Below the pieces are notes generated by a model. It saw only the letters and a program-made list of their open reading frames with translations. It made no database searches and had not been told where the DNA came from. Made by a program: the position numbers and the translations under genes. Shown piece by piece: positions 15,398 to 23,934 of a stretch of 38,222 bases of DNA. Position 1 is the first letter of the stretch. The number at the start of each line of letters is the position of its first letter. This DNA is from Oscillospiraceae bacterium. Its GTDB lineage: Bacteria; Bacillota; Clostridia; Oscillospirales; QAMX01. The stretch covers positions 1 to 38,222 of the forward strand of contig SVMB01000027.1 of the NCBI GenBank assembly GCA_015067675.1. The letters are read 5' to 3'.

Positions 15398-16930
15398 TCA
15401 GATCAGCTTCGCGCTGATGTCCCCGCAGGGCTTCACATAAAAGACCACGCGCCACTCCACAGTTCCGGCGGGTGCGAAACGGGGTCTGGAACAGGCGGTA
15501 TGCAGACCGGGTTTTCGTTCACCTTTGGGAGTGGACATAACGATCACCGACGTGGGGCCGTCAGTGCCGCCGATGATGCCGATGGCGGCAGCTTCGTCAG
15601 GGGTCATGCCGTCACCGCCGATGGCGGGAACAGGCTCGGGACCGCCGCAGTCCACGATGGAGAGGGAACGCCTGGGAGGTTCGGGCGTGATCGTGCAGCT
15701 CATGCGCGTGAAGTATGGGGGAATACCCGCGTGCGGCGGCAGAGTCTCGGGGGTGAGTTCCTCCACGGTGAGGGTGTATTCCTCACCCGTGACGGGATGG
15801 GCGAATGTTACGATGTCGCCGGGAGCGGATACGGTGAATCGGGACGCGGAATAGCTGACTTCATCCGGGGACAGCATCAGGGAAAGCGACCGGACGGCAG
15901 GCTTTTTTCCCTCAGACCAGGGAAAATGCCAGCGGCAGATGCGCCAGGCGCGGGTTTTGTCCATGCCGTAGTGATCGAGTACCCATCCGGCTTCCCGGTC
16001 AGGCTGCATATCGCCGGGCTGCACCGGCGACCAGACAATGGACGAACCGTGGGAAGCGCCTGTAACGCGGCCGTTCAGCACGATCTGCGCGTTTGCCTGC
16101 ACATTGAGCGGGTTATCCCGGATGATGCGCTCCTGTTCCTCGTCGGTCAGAGCTTCCTCGGAGAAGTCCTCGTCAAACCGGGACAGAAACGCCGCGACCT
16201 TTTCGGGGTCAATCTCCGCCAGCGCGTCAATCACAAGACCCTTTGCACAGATATAGGCTGCAGGAACACGCCAGTGTGCGCCGTTCCAGTCAAATGATGC
16301 ATCCAGCGGCTGTTCCTTGCCGCATCGGCCATGCCCTTCGGCGTCATAGAAGCTGCCGCCGAAGGAAACTTTCCATGCAGGAGCCACGAGGATGTCCTGC
16401 CATTCCGGCGGCGTGAAGGGATCGCCGGAGTCGGCGATCGGCGGTGCTGCATCCCGGGGATATTCCCGCCCGAAGCGCAGGGACGATTCGGAAAAACCCG
16501 ACTGTAATGTGCGGATGTAATCGTAGGGCTCCTCCATCGGGGAAAGGCCGGTACGCTCGGCCAGCTGCGCCAATACCGCCTGACGGGCAGCGTCGGGAGC
16601 ATCCTCGGAAAGAAAGGCATCAAAACGTTCCTGATTCATAAACCATGCCTGCGAGATTGCGGCCTCACCGCCGCAGGCGAGCACGAGTCTGACGAAATCC
16701 GCAAGGCTTTCCGCCACCGGATGGACATACTCGCCCGGCGTGTTCATAGGCTCGACGGCGAAAATCCGCTCACCCTGCTCCTTGACGGTACAGTAGTGGA
16801 CGCCGTCTACGCCGGTATTCCAGAGGATATGCGCGCCGATGGGGGTACAGAAGTAACGCTGGGGAGAGCGGCGGCGCTCCAGCCCCAGCGGAGAGAGATC
16901 GAGTTTTTTTAGTGTATCCCAGAGTGTCAT
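15398..16930 (-). CDS. Uncharacterised 510-residue soluble protein with an OadB-like GIIGG-DGPT motif
   Basis: A large protein of unknown function with no signal peptide and no membrane segment. The N-terminal 130 residues (WDTLKKLDLSPLGLERR, FVRLVLACGGEAA) form one globular part. The C-terminal part contains AAAIGIIGGTDGPTSVIV at about residues 447-464. That motif is the conserved core of the membrane beta subunit of sodium-pumping decarboxylases (OadB/GcdB), where it lies in the ion path, but nothing else here resembles OadB. The segment after it is basic. CAAAGGAG precedes the ATG at 16930. It is in an operon with a YcxB-like membrane protein (19 nt) and two further genes. Confidence 0.62.
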   Translation of the reverse strand: MTLWDTLKKLDLSPLGLERRRSPQRYFCTPIGAHILWNTGVDGVHYCTVKEQGERIFAVEPMNTPGEYVHPVAESLADFVRLVLACGGEAAISQAWFMNQERFDAFLSEDAPDAARQAVLAQLAERTGLSPMEEPYDYIRTLQSGFSESSLRFGREYPRDAAPPIADSGDPFTPPEWQDILVAPAWKVSFGGSFYDAEGHGRCGKEQPLDASFDWNGAHWRVPAAYICAKGLVIDALAEIDPEKVAAFLSRFDEDFSEEALTDEEQERIIRDNPLNVQANAQIVLNGRVTGASHGSSIVWSPVQPGDMQPDREAGWVLDHYGMDKTRAWRICRWHFPWSEGKKPAVRSLSLMLSPDEVSYSASRFTVSAPGDIVTFAHPVTGEEYTLTVEELTPETLPPHAGIPPYFTRMSCTITPEPPRRSLSIVDCGGPEPVPAIGGDGMTPDEAAAIGIIGGTDGPTSVIVMSTPKGERKPGLHTACSRPRFAPAGTVEWRVVFYVKPCGDISAKLI

Positions 16931-16949
16931 GTGGTCTCCTTTGATTCAA

Positions 16950-17624
16950 TCAGTCCTCACCCTGCCACAGGGAAAGGCGCATTGCGGGATTGGCGACGTT
17001 TCTGCGCAGCAGATCGCGCAGGGCAGAAAGCGTACCCTCGGCGAGGTCTGCCTTGGGCAGGACACAGTAGTGTACTGTTTCGCCCCAGAGGATGACGATG
17101 AGCTGCTCGTTTTCCACGGCATAGGCAAAGCGGGAGTACGGGATGGGCTCATCCTCGCCAAAGATCAGGCCGCGGTTGGTGAGACGGATCTGCACGGCGC
17201 CGTCGGCAGGGGCCGAGTAGACGGATTCCAGCTGATCCAGCAGCAGCTCGGTGTTTTCGGCGAGCTTTTCGTGGGGCGGCTTACGGGAAAATCGGATGAG
17301 ATAGAAGATGCCCGATACCAGACCGACAATACCGGCGAGAAGTACCGGGAAGAGCTCATCGGGCTTGACGAGTCCCGGAATCAGGCAGAAGATACCAAGG
17401 AGAATAAAGAACACGCCGTAGATGCGGTAGCGGATGTAGCGGCGGCGCAGAGTCTTTTCACTGGGCGCGGATGCCCGTCCTGCGGGATTGGTGCGGTCAG
17501 CGAATTTCCACATGCCGGGATTGCGCTCGCGGGACATACATTCGGCGATGCGGTAGAGAGCATCGGCCAGCGGCGCGCGCAGCGCCTCACGGTTGTAGGG
17601 GGAAAGTTTAAAGACAATATTCAT
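16950..17624 (-). CDS. YcxB-like membrane protein
   Basis: A 224-residue protein with two adjacent transmembrane helices (about residues 70-85 and 93-110) and a soluble C-terminal domain containing YSRFAYAVENEQLIVILWGETVHYCVLPK. This layout resembles the YcxB-like family in Firmicutes, whose role is not well established. The frame runs to 17708, but AGGAGG lies six to eight nt before the ATG at 17624, which I chose. It is the first gene of the operon that ends with the methyltransferase. Confidence 0.58.
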   Translation of the reverse strand: MNIVFKLSPYNREALRAPLADALYRIAECMSRERNPGMWKFADRTNPAGRASAPSEKTLRRRYIRYRIYGVFFILLGIFCLIPGLVKPDELFPVLLAGIVGLVSGIFYLIRFSRKPPHEKLAENTELLLDQLESVYSAPADGAVQIRLTNRGLIFGEDEPIPYSRFAYAVENEQLIVILWGETVHYCVLPKADLAEGTLSALRDLLRRNVANPAMRLSLWQGED

Positions 17625-17738
17625 CGGAATGGCCTCCTGTTTGTCGGAAATGGGAAAACGCTTGCAGAATTTTCCTTTTTGCGGCGATTTTACGTAATTT
17701 GGGGTCAAAACCGGATCGAAAAACCTGCGCTTTCCATC

Positions 17739-17747
17739 ATGATAGCA
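17739..17747 (-). promoter_or_regulatory. Possible extended -10 promoter of the YcxB-like operon
   Basis: TGCTATCAT on the minus strand, with no recognisable -35. It would give a leader of about 110 nt. Confidence 0.28.
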
Positions 17748-17757
17748 TATCCCGGGG

Positions 17758-17796
17758 CAAAAGAAAAGCCCCTGCCGTTAATTTTCTGACAGGGGC
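17758..17796 (-). terminator. Intrinsic terminator after the RimJ/L-like GNAT gene
   Basis: GCCCCTG (17768-17774) pairs with CAGGGGC (17790-17796); TTTTCTTTT follows on the minus strand. Confidence 0.78.
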
Positions 17797-17806
17797 CATA
17801 CGGAGG

Positions 17807-18370
17807 CTATCTGGAACGGACGAAGTAGGCGCCGTAGCGGGTGCCGTCGTGACCGATGAGACGCTCGCAGGAAGCGGTAAACCCTGCGGCTTCCAGCGCG
17901 CAGATGCGCTCCACAGCCTGCGCAATCGCCTTGGTGGCGATGCGGTCGCAGCCGAAGAGGTCATAGGCCGGCGGAACAATCAGCGAGAGGATGTCCACAA
18001 TGGCGTGTACGTTTTCATAGTCGGAGCGCAGGTCAAGGCGCAGGATGCCGCAGTTGTTGAATGTGTCGTCGGAGCTGCGGTTGAAGAGTTCGATGGTACC
18101 CACGGCTTCACAGGTTGCTTTGTCCACGATGGTCCAGCGCACGAAGTCGCGCCGGGCGTATGAAGCCAGCCACATGTTGATGGCGCGGGTCATGCGCTCG
18201 GGCGTGGTGTAGTGGAAATCGTCGCCGTGACAGTTGTCGCTGTTAAAGAAGGGAAGTGCAAACCCGTCTGAGTAGACCCGAAGCAGGTCATCCCGGTCAG
18301 CGGGATCGACAAAGCGCAGCAGGAAGCGTTCGTTTTCAAAGTGCGGGCAGATTTCGTAGACGTTTGACAT
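17807..18370 (-). CDS. GNAT-family acetyltransferase (RimJ/RimL-like)
   Basis: A 187-residue GNAT protein of the longer RimJ/L-like layout: N-terminal FENERFLLRFVDPADRDDLLRVY, then the VGTIELFNRSS strand pair and a C-terminal VERICALEAAGF typical of the family. The acetyl-CoA loop is degenerate. The frame extends to 18457, but the ATG at 18370 follows AAGGAAG, and the promoter's TATAAT lies inside that longer frame, so 18370 is the start. It probably acetylates a protein N-terminus or a small amine. The gene is monocistronic, with its own promoter and terminator. Confidence 0.8.
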   Translation of the reverse strand: MSNVYEICPHFENERFLLRFVDPADRDDLLRVYSDGFALPFFNSDNCHGDDFHYTTPERMTRAINMWLASYARRDFVRWTIVDKATCEAVGTIELFNRSSDDTFNNCGILRLDLRSDYENVHAIVDILSLIVPPAYDLFGCDRIATKAIAQAVERICALEAAGFTASCERLIGHDGTRYGAYFVRSR

Positions 18371-18401
18371 GAGATGACTTCCTTTCAGATTCGATGACAG
18401 C

Positions 18402-18430
18402 ATTATACCAAACGAACGTTCTACTGTCAA
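18402..18430 (-). promoter_or_regulatory. Near-consensus sigma-A promoter
   Basis: TTGACA, a 17-nt spacer and TATAAT on the minus strand, one of the strongest promoters in the window. The spacer contains the 8-bp palindrome GAACGTTC, a possible operator. Confidence 0.88.
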
Positions 18431-18455
18431 GCGGGGATTACACCGAAAATCGAAC

Positions 18456-18494
18456 AAAAAGCGAACCCGCCCGGCAGAAAAAACGCCGGACGGG
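18456..18494 (-). terminator. Intrinsic terminator after the S51 peptidase gene
   Basis: CCCGTCCGGC pairs with GCCGGGCGGG (one wobble pair); TTCGCTTTTT follows on the minus strand. Confidence 0.7.
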
Positions 18495-18540
18495 CAGATA
18501 AAGCGGGAACTTTGGTCAATGCAGATACTTTTTCACCGGG

Positions 18541-19200
18541 TCAGGGATTATCCGCGGACGAATGGAGGCGGGAAACGTGGCCGTCAACGATGGAAAACAC
18601 ATCGCCGCAGTAGGCGGGGACGCCGTTTTCCACAATGATGGAGGCTTCGTCGCAGAGTCCGGTGAGAGGGATGCGCCGGGAAAGCGTCAGGAGCTCTTCC
18701 GACACGGCATCAGGCTTGAAATGTGGCTCCACGGTAATGTCCACGCAGCCGAGGCCGGGATAAATTTCCTGACGGCTGTGGCCGCAGGTGAGTGAGCATA
18801 CAGCGGTTCGGGCGAGGTTGATGGAACCCGCGCTCATGCCGATGATGACGCCGGGATGGCGGCGGATGACCTCATCCAGTCCGTATTCCAGCAGACAGGC
18901 AAAGGCTCTCGGCGTATTGCCGCCGGAAAGCCAGAGAACATCGGCGCAGGCTGCGGCTTCCCGGGCCGTTTGCGGCGTCATGCGGCCGTCAATGACATAA
19001 GAATCGGCAAAGCGGATGCCGGCCTCTTCCAGAAGCCGGCGAAAGTGGACAAAATACCGGTCGGTTCTGTCATGGCCGTGCAGGAACTCCGATGCGATGA
19101 AGGCAAACCGGCAGGGAAGGAGAATGAGTCGGCGCAGCCCGGCTGCCGTGTCTGACGGAATCGATGCGTGAAACATACTGGTGAGCACATAGCAGCCCAT
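18541..19200 (-). CDS. Peptidase S51 (dipeptidase E-like)
   Basis: A 219-residue cytosolic protein of the S51 family (dipeptidase E/cyanophycinase), which has a glutamine-amidotransferase-like fold. The nucleophile elbow IIGMSAGSIN gives S123, the upstream loop is LWLSGGNTPRAF, and H160 in VEPHF fits the catalytic histidine. Such enzymes cleave Asp-X or similar dipeptides. The frame extends to 19233, but GGAGGAGG lies eight nt before the ATG at 19200. It has its own promoter and terminator. Confidence 0.85.
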   Translation of the reverse strand: MGCYVLTSMFHASIPSDTAAGLRRLILLPCRFAFIASEFLHGHDRTDRYFVHFRRLLEEAGIRFADSYVIDGRMTPQTAREAAACADVLWLSGGNTPRAFACLLEYGLDEVIRRHPGVIIGMSAGSINLARTAVCSLTCGHSRQEIYPGLGCVDITVEPHFKPDAVSEELLTLSRRIPLTGLCDEASIIVENGVPAYCGDVFSIVDGHVSRLHSSADNP

Positions 19201-19235
19201 GGTGCATACCTCCTCCGGGGAAACGATTTTCATGA

Positions 19236-19264
19236 ATTATAACACGGAATCCCTGAAAACACAA
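19236..19264 (-). promoter_or_regulatory. Promoter for the S51 peptidase gene
   Basis: TTGTGT, a 17-nt spacer, and TATAAT with a TGT extension on the minus strand. It immediately follows the terminator of the MATE gene. Confidence 0.6.
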
Positions 19265-19265
19265 C

Positions 19266-19291
19266 ATGCGGCAGAGGATTCTCTGCCGCAT
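19266..19291 (-). terminator. Hairpin terminator after the third MATE gene
   Basis: A perfect 11-bp stem, ATGCGGCAGAG with CTCTGCCGCAT and a four-nt loop, immediately after the stop. The T run behind it is weak (GTTGTGTTTTC). Confidence 0.65.
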
Positions 19292-19299
19292 GGAAGATG

Positions 19300-20655
19300 C
19301 TAGATAACTTTTTTCGTCAGCCATTTGCCGCGCCGGAAGTGGATGGTGTTGATGATCGAGCGGCAGGCCCAGTCGGCGGCCATGCCGATCCAGACGGCGG
19401 TCAGACCCATGTCAAAGACCATGCCCAGCAGGTAGCTCAGAGCAACGCGGAAGGTGAACATCGACGATACCGCAAGAGTTACGGCGTATTTTGTGTCGCC
19501 TGCGGCACGGAAAGCCGAGACCGGGACGAAGGAGAGTGCATACATGGAACCAATCGTCAGCAGTGATGCCATGCCGGTGTAGTAGGCGGCCTCTGCCAGC
19601 GCTTCTTCACCGAAGGAGAACATCTGCACCAGTTGATTTCTCAGCAGGAAAATAGCGCCAAAGAGGGTGACGACCAAAATAAAGCCGATGCTGACGAACT
19701 TTTTGGTATACATCCTGGCCTGCTCCGGTTCGCGGGCGCCCATACACTGGCCCACGACGGTCAGCAGCACCGTACCCATGGAGCCGACGATAGTCCAGCC
19801 GAAGTTGCACAGGGTGTTGGCGACAGAGTTTGCGGCGATGGCGATGGTGCCGAAGGAGGACACGAGGCTGGAGACGAGGATTTTGCCGATGTGGAACAGA
19901 CCGTTTTCCAGACCGTTGCCCAGCCCGATGGTCAGCACGCGCTTCATGATGCTCCAGTCAAGGCGGAACTTCAGCACGTTCTCATAGTACACGGGCAGGT
20001 GCCTGTTATGGACGACGATCATGCTCATGACTGCCCAGTACAGACGGGAGAAGGTGGTGGCGATGGCGGCGCCTGCCACGCCCATATCAAAGCCGTAGAT
20101 GAGGACGGCGTTGCCGATGGCATTGATGACATTGGCGGAGGCGGTGATGAAGAGCGCCATGCGGCTGCGGGTCATGGAGCGCAGCAGGGAGGTGCCGGAG
20201 GCACCGACGGCGTAGAGCGGATAGCTGATGAGGGTAAAGTAGAAATAAGTCTTGGCCTGCTGGAATACCGCGGGTTCAACACTGCCGAACACAAGCCGCA
20301 GAACCTGCGGCGCAAAACAGAGCAGCACGGCCATGAAGATAATGGAAATCGTGGTGGAGGCGTAGAGGAGCTGATTGGCGCTGGTGCGGGCGTTTTTTGT
20401 ATTGCCGCTGCCGATGTACTGTGCGGTGACAACCACACCGCCGTTGATGACTGCGAGGATGACGGTGATGAAGAGAATGTTGATGGAATCCACCAGAGAG
20501 ACGGCGCTCACCGCCGTTTCACCGGCTGAGGATACCATGACCGAGTCCACCATACCGGTCAGAATCGACAGCAGCGCTTCGATGACGATAGGAACCGAGA
20601 GACTAACAAGCGCACGATTGGAAAACATCAGGGGTCTTTTTTCTGCAGCGTCCAT
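19300..20655 (-). CDS. MATE-family efflux transporter
   Basis: A 451-residue MATE protein with about twelve membrane segments. Family marks include VPIVIEALLSILTGMVDSVM, VVTAQYIGSGN and the repeat in the second half. The N-terminus (MDAAEKRPLMF) is short and cytosolic. The ATG at 20655 follows TAAGGAG. The gene is monocistronic, with a near-consensus promoter and its own terminator. It is clearly different in sequence from the other two MATE genes, so it is not a recent duplicate. The substrate is unknown. Confidence 0.87.
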   Translation of the reverse strand: MDAAEKRPLMFSNRALVSLSVPIVIEALLSILTGMVDSVMVSSAGETAVSAVSLVDSINILFITVILAVINGGVVVTAQYIGSGNTKNARTSANQLLYASTTISIIFMAVLLCFAPQVLRLVFGSVEPAVFQQAKTYFYFTLISYPLYAVGASGTSLLRSMTRSRMALFITASANVINAIGNAVLIYGFDMGVAGAAIATTFSRLYWAVMSMIVVHNRHLPVYYENVLKFRLDWSIMKRVLTIGLGNGLENGLFHIGKILVSSLVSSFGTIAIAANSVANTLCNFGWTIVGSMGTVLLTVVGQCMGAREPEQARMYTKKFVSIGFILVVTLFGAIFLLRNQLVQMFSFGEEALAEAAYYTGMASLLTIGSMYALSFVPVSAFRAAGDTKYAVTLAVSSMFTFRVALSYLLGMVFDMGLTAVWIGMAADWACRSIINTIHFRRGKWLTKKVI

Positions 20656-20696
20656 GATTACTCCTTACCAGACAAAACGAAAAACCTAACTTATCC

Positions 20697-20725
20697 AGTA
20701 TACTCCTGAGGGGCAGGATTGTCAA
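20697..20725 (-). promoter_or_regulatory. Near-consensus sigma-A promoter for the third MATE gene
   Basis: TTGACA, a 17-nt spacer and TATACT on the minus strand. Confidence 0.85.
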
Positions 20726-20770
20726 TTGCTTAACAGATGAAAACGGATGCGGAAAGATACGGGTTTATAT

Positions 20771-20805
20771 GAAAAACGTGCGGAAACAGGAATTGTTTCC
20801 GCACG
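20771..20805 (-). terminator. Intrinsic terminator after the DUF4091 gene
   Basis: A perfect 12-bp stem, CGTGCGGAAACA with TGTTTCCGCACG, with TTTTT on the minus strand. Confidence 0.88.
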
Positions 20806-20826
20806 CAATGTGTGAATAAAGGTGTT

Positions 20827-22521
20827 TTAGAGCGCGGCGATTGCATCGCACAGCGCTTCGCGGAAGGCAAGCATTCCTGCCTCGTCCGGGCAGTAGCGCA
20901 GGGCATTGCCGTGGGCTTCGACGCTGTCAGTGAAGCCGGGGAGGGTGCGCCCCAGCAGGGCATCCGCCTTGTCACGTCCGGCACGCTCAGCGTAATAGGC
21001 AAGTGCGCGCATATCGTCGATGCCCTCGGCGAAGTTGAAAAGACGCATGGAGGGCACCGGACCGTCCGCGCCGGGGTAGACCATGAAGGACGTACCGCCG
21101 ACATAGTAGCTGTCGGCATCGGGGGAAATCCAGGGATCGAAGGGATGCTCGCTGAGGCGGGTGTACCAGAAATTGTAGGCCCACTGCAAAAAGCCCTTGA
21201 TGTCGTGGTACCACATCTGCAGACCCATCACGCGGCAGCGTTCGCCGGGCATGGAGATGAGGCGGTTGGAGTAGCCCTCATAGGAGGCAAAGCCGGTGTA
21301 ATAGAGCCAGAGTCCCGGCACGTTGCCGATGAAGGGATCGGCGTGATTGGTGGCGGGAACGGGGATCTCAACGGTACCGGTGCGGTAGAACTCGAAGTTT
21401 GACAGCGCCTCAAAAAGGTGATATCCCTTGATATAGGGCTGGATGATATCCAGCGCCTTCCGGTAAGCTTCCATATGCGCAAGGCCGGGCTCGTCGGAAA
21501 TGTGGAAATACAGGCGGTTGCCCACGCCGGTCTCCTCAAGCACGGCGATGAGCGCGGGCAGGTACTGCCGCAGGAAGTCGGCGTATTCGCCGTCGGGATC
21601 AATGGCGTCGGTATCCCAGCCGAAGAGCAGGTGATATTCGCCGTCCACGGTTCCCATGACCTTGGGTGCATGGGCTGCACCCCACTGGGTGAACAGGTGG
21701 GAATGTTCGAAGTAGCGCACACCGCAGTCCTCACACAGGCGCAGGAAGCGGCGGAGCTTGTCAAAGCCGAACACATAGCCGTCGGCGGTTTTGGTGACGT
21801 CCACCAGCTGAGCCGTCATGCGCTCAGCGCCAACGGGGGTATCCAGCGGCGGGGTGAAGCAGGGCGTGAGGATCATGTTCATGCCGTTTGCGGCAGCGAG
21901 GCGTACGTACTTTTCAATGAGCTCCCAGTGACGCTCGTCGAACATCTCACAGCCATAGCGGGTGCACAGGCAGTCGCAGTGAAACCAGTTGGTGTAGATG
22001 AGCTCCTGTTCGGAGAGAACGGCATCGATGATGCGCACGGTGACGGGCGCGGAGACCTTCTGGGCGGGGACGTATTCCTGGGGCGTGGGCGCCTTGATTT
22101 CAGGGATCTCGACGGAGAGGGTGAAGGTGTATTCACCGGCGTCCAGCACCTGACGCCCGGGATTGACCGTGACCCAGAGGGTGAGGGCGGCATCACGCAG
22201 GAGGCGGATGCGGCGATTTTCGGCCAGCGGGGTCAGCGGATCGGGGTAGAGTCCGGGGGTGGTACGGGCGTAGTAGGGATCGGAGTGACCGTAGGTGGGA
22301 CGCATGACGCTCACCTGGCGCACCTCGAAGATCTCATAGGGGAGATTTGTCTCGACGGAAACATAAGCGTCACCGGCGGAGTCGACAAAGTCCTCGGTCA
22401 GGCAGACAAACTGGAAGGAGAGGGGCTCGTTTCGAAGAGCAGACTGTCCGGTGTAGACGGCGGTAGGGACAGCGTCGTGGAAAGGACGATAAAGGGAACT
22501 CTGCGGAATCACTTTCAGCAT
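20827..22521 (-). CDS. DUF4091/GH123-like glycoside hydrolase
   Basis: A 564-residue protein. The N-terminal 160 residues form a beta-sandwich (TLWVTVNPGRQVLDAGEYTF). A TIM-barrel-like region follows, ending in the C-terminal DUF4091 segment (SFMVYPGADGPVPSMRLFNF, GIDDMRALAYYAERAG). The acidic pair in HISDEP (D343, E344) matches the conserved Asp-Glu of GH123, whose known members remove N-acetylgalactosamine by a substrate-assisted mechanism. No signal peptide is seen, unlike many family members, so it would act inside the cell. The frame begins at a GTG at 22530, but ACAGGTGA sits seven nt before the ATG at 22521. It has its own promoter, overlapped by an inverted repeat, and its own terminator. 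Confidence 0.8.
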   Translation of the reverse strand: MLKVIPQSSLYRPFHDAVPTAVYTGQSALRNEPLSFQFVCLTEDFVDSAGDAYVSVETNLPYEIFEVRQVSVMRPTYGHSDPYYARTTPGLYPDPLTPLAENRRIRLLRDAALTLWVTVNPGRQVLDAGEYTFTLSVEIPEIKAPTPQEYVPAQKVSAPVTVRIIDAVLSEQELIYTNWFHCDCLCTRYGCEMFDERHWELIEKYVRLAAANGMNMILTPCFTPPLDTPVGAERMTAQLVDVTKTADGYVFGFDKLRRFLRLCEDCGVRYFEHSHLFTQWGAAHAPKVMGTVDGEYHLLFGWDTDAIDPDGEYADFLRQYLPALIAVLEETGVGNRLYFHISDEPGLAHMEAYRKALDIIQPYIKGYHLFEALSNFEFYRTGTVEIPVPATNHADPFIGNVPGLWLYYTGFASYEGYSNRLISMPGERCRVMGLQMWYHDIKGFLQWAYNFWYTRLSEHPFDPWISPDADSYYVGGTSFMVYPGADGPVPSMRLFNFAEGIDDMRALAYYAERAGRDKADALLGRTLPGFTDSVEAHGNALRYCPDEAGMLAFREALCDAIAAL

Positions 22522-22559
22522 ATGTATCACCTGTTTAAACGAATTGGCCGCAAAGTGCA

Positions 22560-22605
22560 GCTGCGGCTATACGTTAAGTATAGCCGCAGCGGTGGAATTT
22601 GGCAA
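22560..22605 (-). promoter_or_regulatory. Promoter with inverted-repeat operator for the DUF4091 gene
   Basis: On the minus strand TTGCCA, a 17-nt spacer and TATACT (22577-22582). A perfect 12-bp inverted repeat, GCTGCGGCTATA with TATAGCCGCAGC around a seven-nt centre (22560-22590), covers the -10 and the expected start point. Because the RNA would begin near 22570, inside the repeat, a DNA operator is more likely than an RNA hairpin. Confidence 0.6.
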
Positions 22606-22632
22606 GTCAAATGCCGAAAAAAAGCAAATATT

Positions 22633-23913
22633 TCAGGACGTCTGCTTTTCGCCGATCAGTGCGCGGATATCGGCGGCTGAAACCTCGCGGGGACGGATTT
22701 TTTTCTGTGCGGCGATGGCTGCGGCGGCGCCCGACGCCTGGCCGATGCCCACGCAGATGGGCATGACGCGGAAATTGGAGTGGGCCATGTGTGTACCGGA
22801 GATGTTGCGGCCGGAGAGCAGCAGTCCGTCGATCTTTTCGGGTACCAGACAGCCGTAGGGGATGGTGTAGCCACGGCGCTGGGTGAAATGACGCTGGGAA
22901 CCGGTCTTGTCAAGGCCCGCGCCTGTGAGATTGTGCACGTCGAAGTTAAAGTGGGCATCAAAGACCACGTAATCCTCATGCTGCACCGCTTCGAGAATTT
23001 CCTCGCCGGTCAGGGTGTGTACGCCCTTGAAGTGACGGGTTTCCCGCACGCCCATCAGGGAACCGCTGCCGATGATGTAGCAGTTTTCGTATCCCGGGAC
23101 GTATTCCCGCAGAAACTCTACGATTTTGGGCATCTGTTTACGGCAGACGATTTCAGCCCGGGTCAGATCCTCGGCCCGGGTACCGTCGATGCCGGTGACG
23201 TTTGTCATGTTGCAGGTGACGATGCCGGGGATCGTAGAGCTGTAGAGCAGGACGTGACCCGCGGGGTGGGGCAGTTTTTCACGTGCCAGCGCCTGCAGCT
23301 CGCCCTTTTCGGTGTCAACGAGGGTTTCAAAGGAGCCGGGGAATACGGCGCGGTCCATATCCACGCCGCCGACCTTGAACATCAGAGTAGCCGGCTGCAT
23401 GAGATTGTCGGACTCGCGGCCGAGAACGAACGCGGCGCCTGACTTGTAAGCCACGTCGCCGTCGCCGCTGGCATCCACGACGACGGATGCATCAAACGCC
23501 GTGAAGCCGGACTTGGAGAAGGTGATGATGCCGCGCAGGGTATCGCCCTCCATGATGACGTCGCAGAAGCTTGTATAGAGGAGGATTTCCACGCCTGCCT
23601 CTTCCAGCAGCTCGATGTAGGTCAGGGTCAGCATTTCAGGGTCGATGCGGTTGGTCATCTCGCCGGGGGCAAAGACGTTCTTTTCAGCCGCCCGGGCAAG
23701 GATTTCACGGTAAAGACTGTTGCCGACGGTGCCGGTGAAGTGGCTCATCATGCCGGAGGTGGAGATGCCGCCGACGCGGCCGCAGCTCTCGATGAGCAGG
23801 GTTTTGGCACCGGCTCTGCCTGCGGTGATAGCAGCGGCGACGCCTGCAGGGCCGGAGCCCACGACGATGACGTCGTATGTGCCGCCGTTCATAATATCAA
23901 ATTCACGTTTCAT
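22633..23913 (-). CDS. FAD-dependent oxidoreductase (PF12831-like)
   Basis: A 426-residue flavoprotein. The N-terminal dinucleotide-binding motif is DVIVVGSGPAGVAAAITAG, with the acidic end of beta2 at LLIESC. GGISTSGMMSHF and VVVDASGDGDVAY are typical of the FAD_oxidored family found in glycan-degradation loci. The C-terminal end (GRNISGTHMAHSNFRVMP, GIGQASGAAAA) closes the FAD site. The reaction is unknown; sugar or hydroxy-acid oxidation is plausible. It is the last gene of a five-gene operon that starts at 27793, and it is a homologue of the protein at 32411-33688. Confidence 0.85.
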   Translation of the reverse strand: MKREFDIMNGGTYDVIVVGSGPAGVAAAITAGRAGAKTLLIESCGRVGGISTSGMMSHFTGTVGNSLYREILARAAEKNVFAPGEMTNRIDPEMLTLTYIELLEEAGVEILLYTSFCDVIMEGDTLRGIITFSKSGFTAFDASVVVDASGDGDVAYKSGAAFVLGRESDNLMQPATLMFKVGGVDMDRAVFPGSFETLVDTEKGELQALAREKLPHPAGHVLLYSSTIPGIVTCNMTNVTGIDGTRAEDLTRAEIVCRKQMPKIVEFLREYVPGYENCYIIGSGSLMGVRETRHFKGVHTLTGEEILEAVQHEDYVVFDAHFNFDVHNLTGAGLDKTGSQRHFTQRRGYTIPYGCLVPEKIDGLLLSGRNISGTHMAHSNFRVMPICVGIGQASGAAAAIAAQKKIRPREVSAADIRALIGEKQTS

Positions 23914-23934
23914 AGCACGATTCTCCCTGAATGA

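Noticed and set aside
15539-15583. A sodium-pumping decarboxylase beta subunit
   Set aside because: Only the short motif matches; the protein has no membrane helices and no partner subunits nearby.
18402-18430. LexA/DinR box in the GNAT promoter
   Set aside because: CGAAC and GTTC lack the four-nt gap of the Firmicutes consensus.
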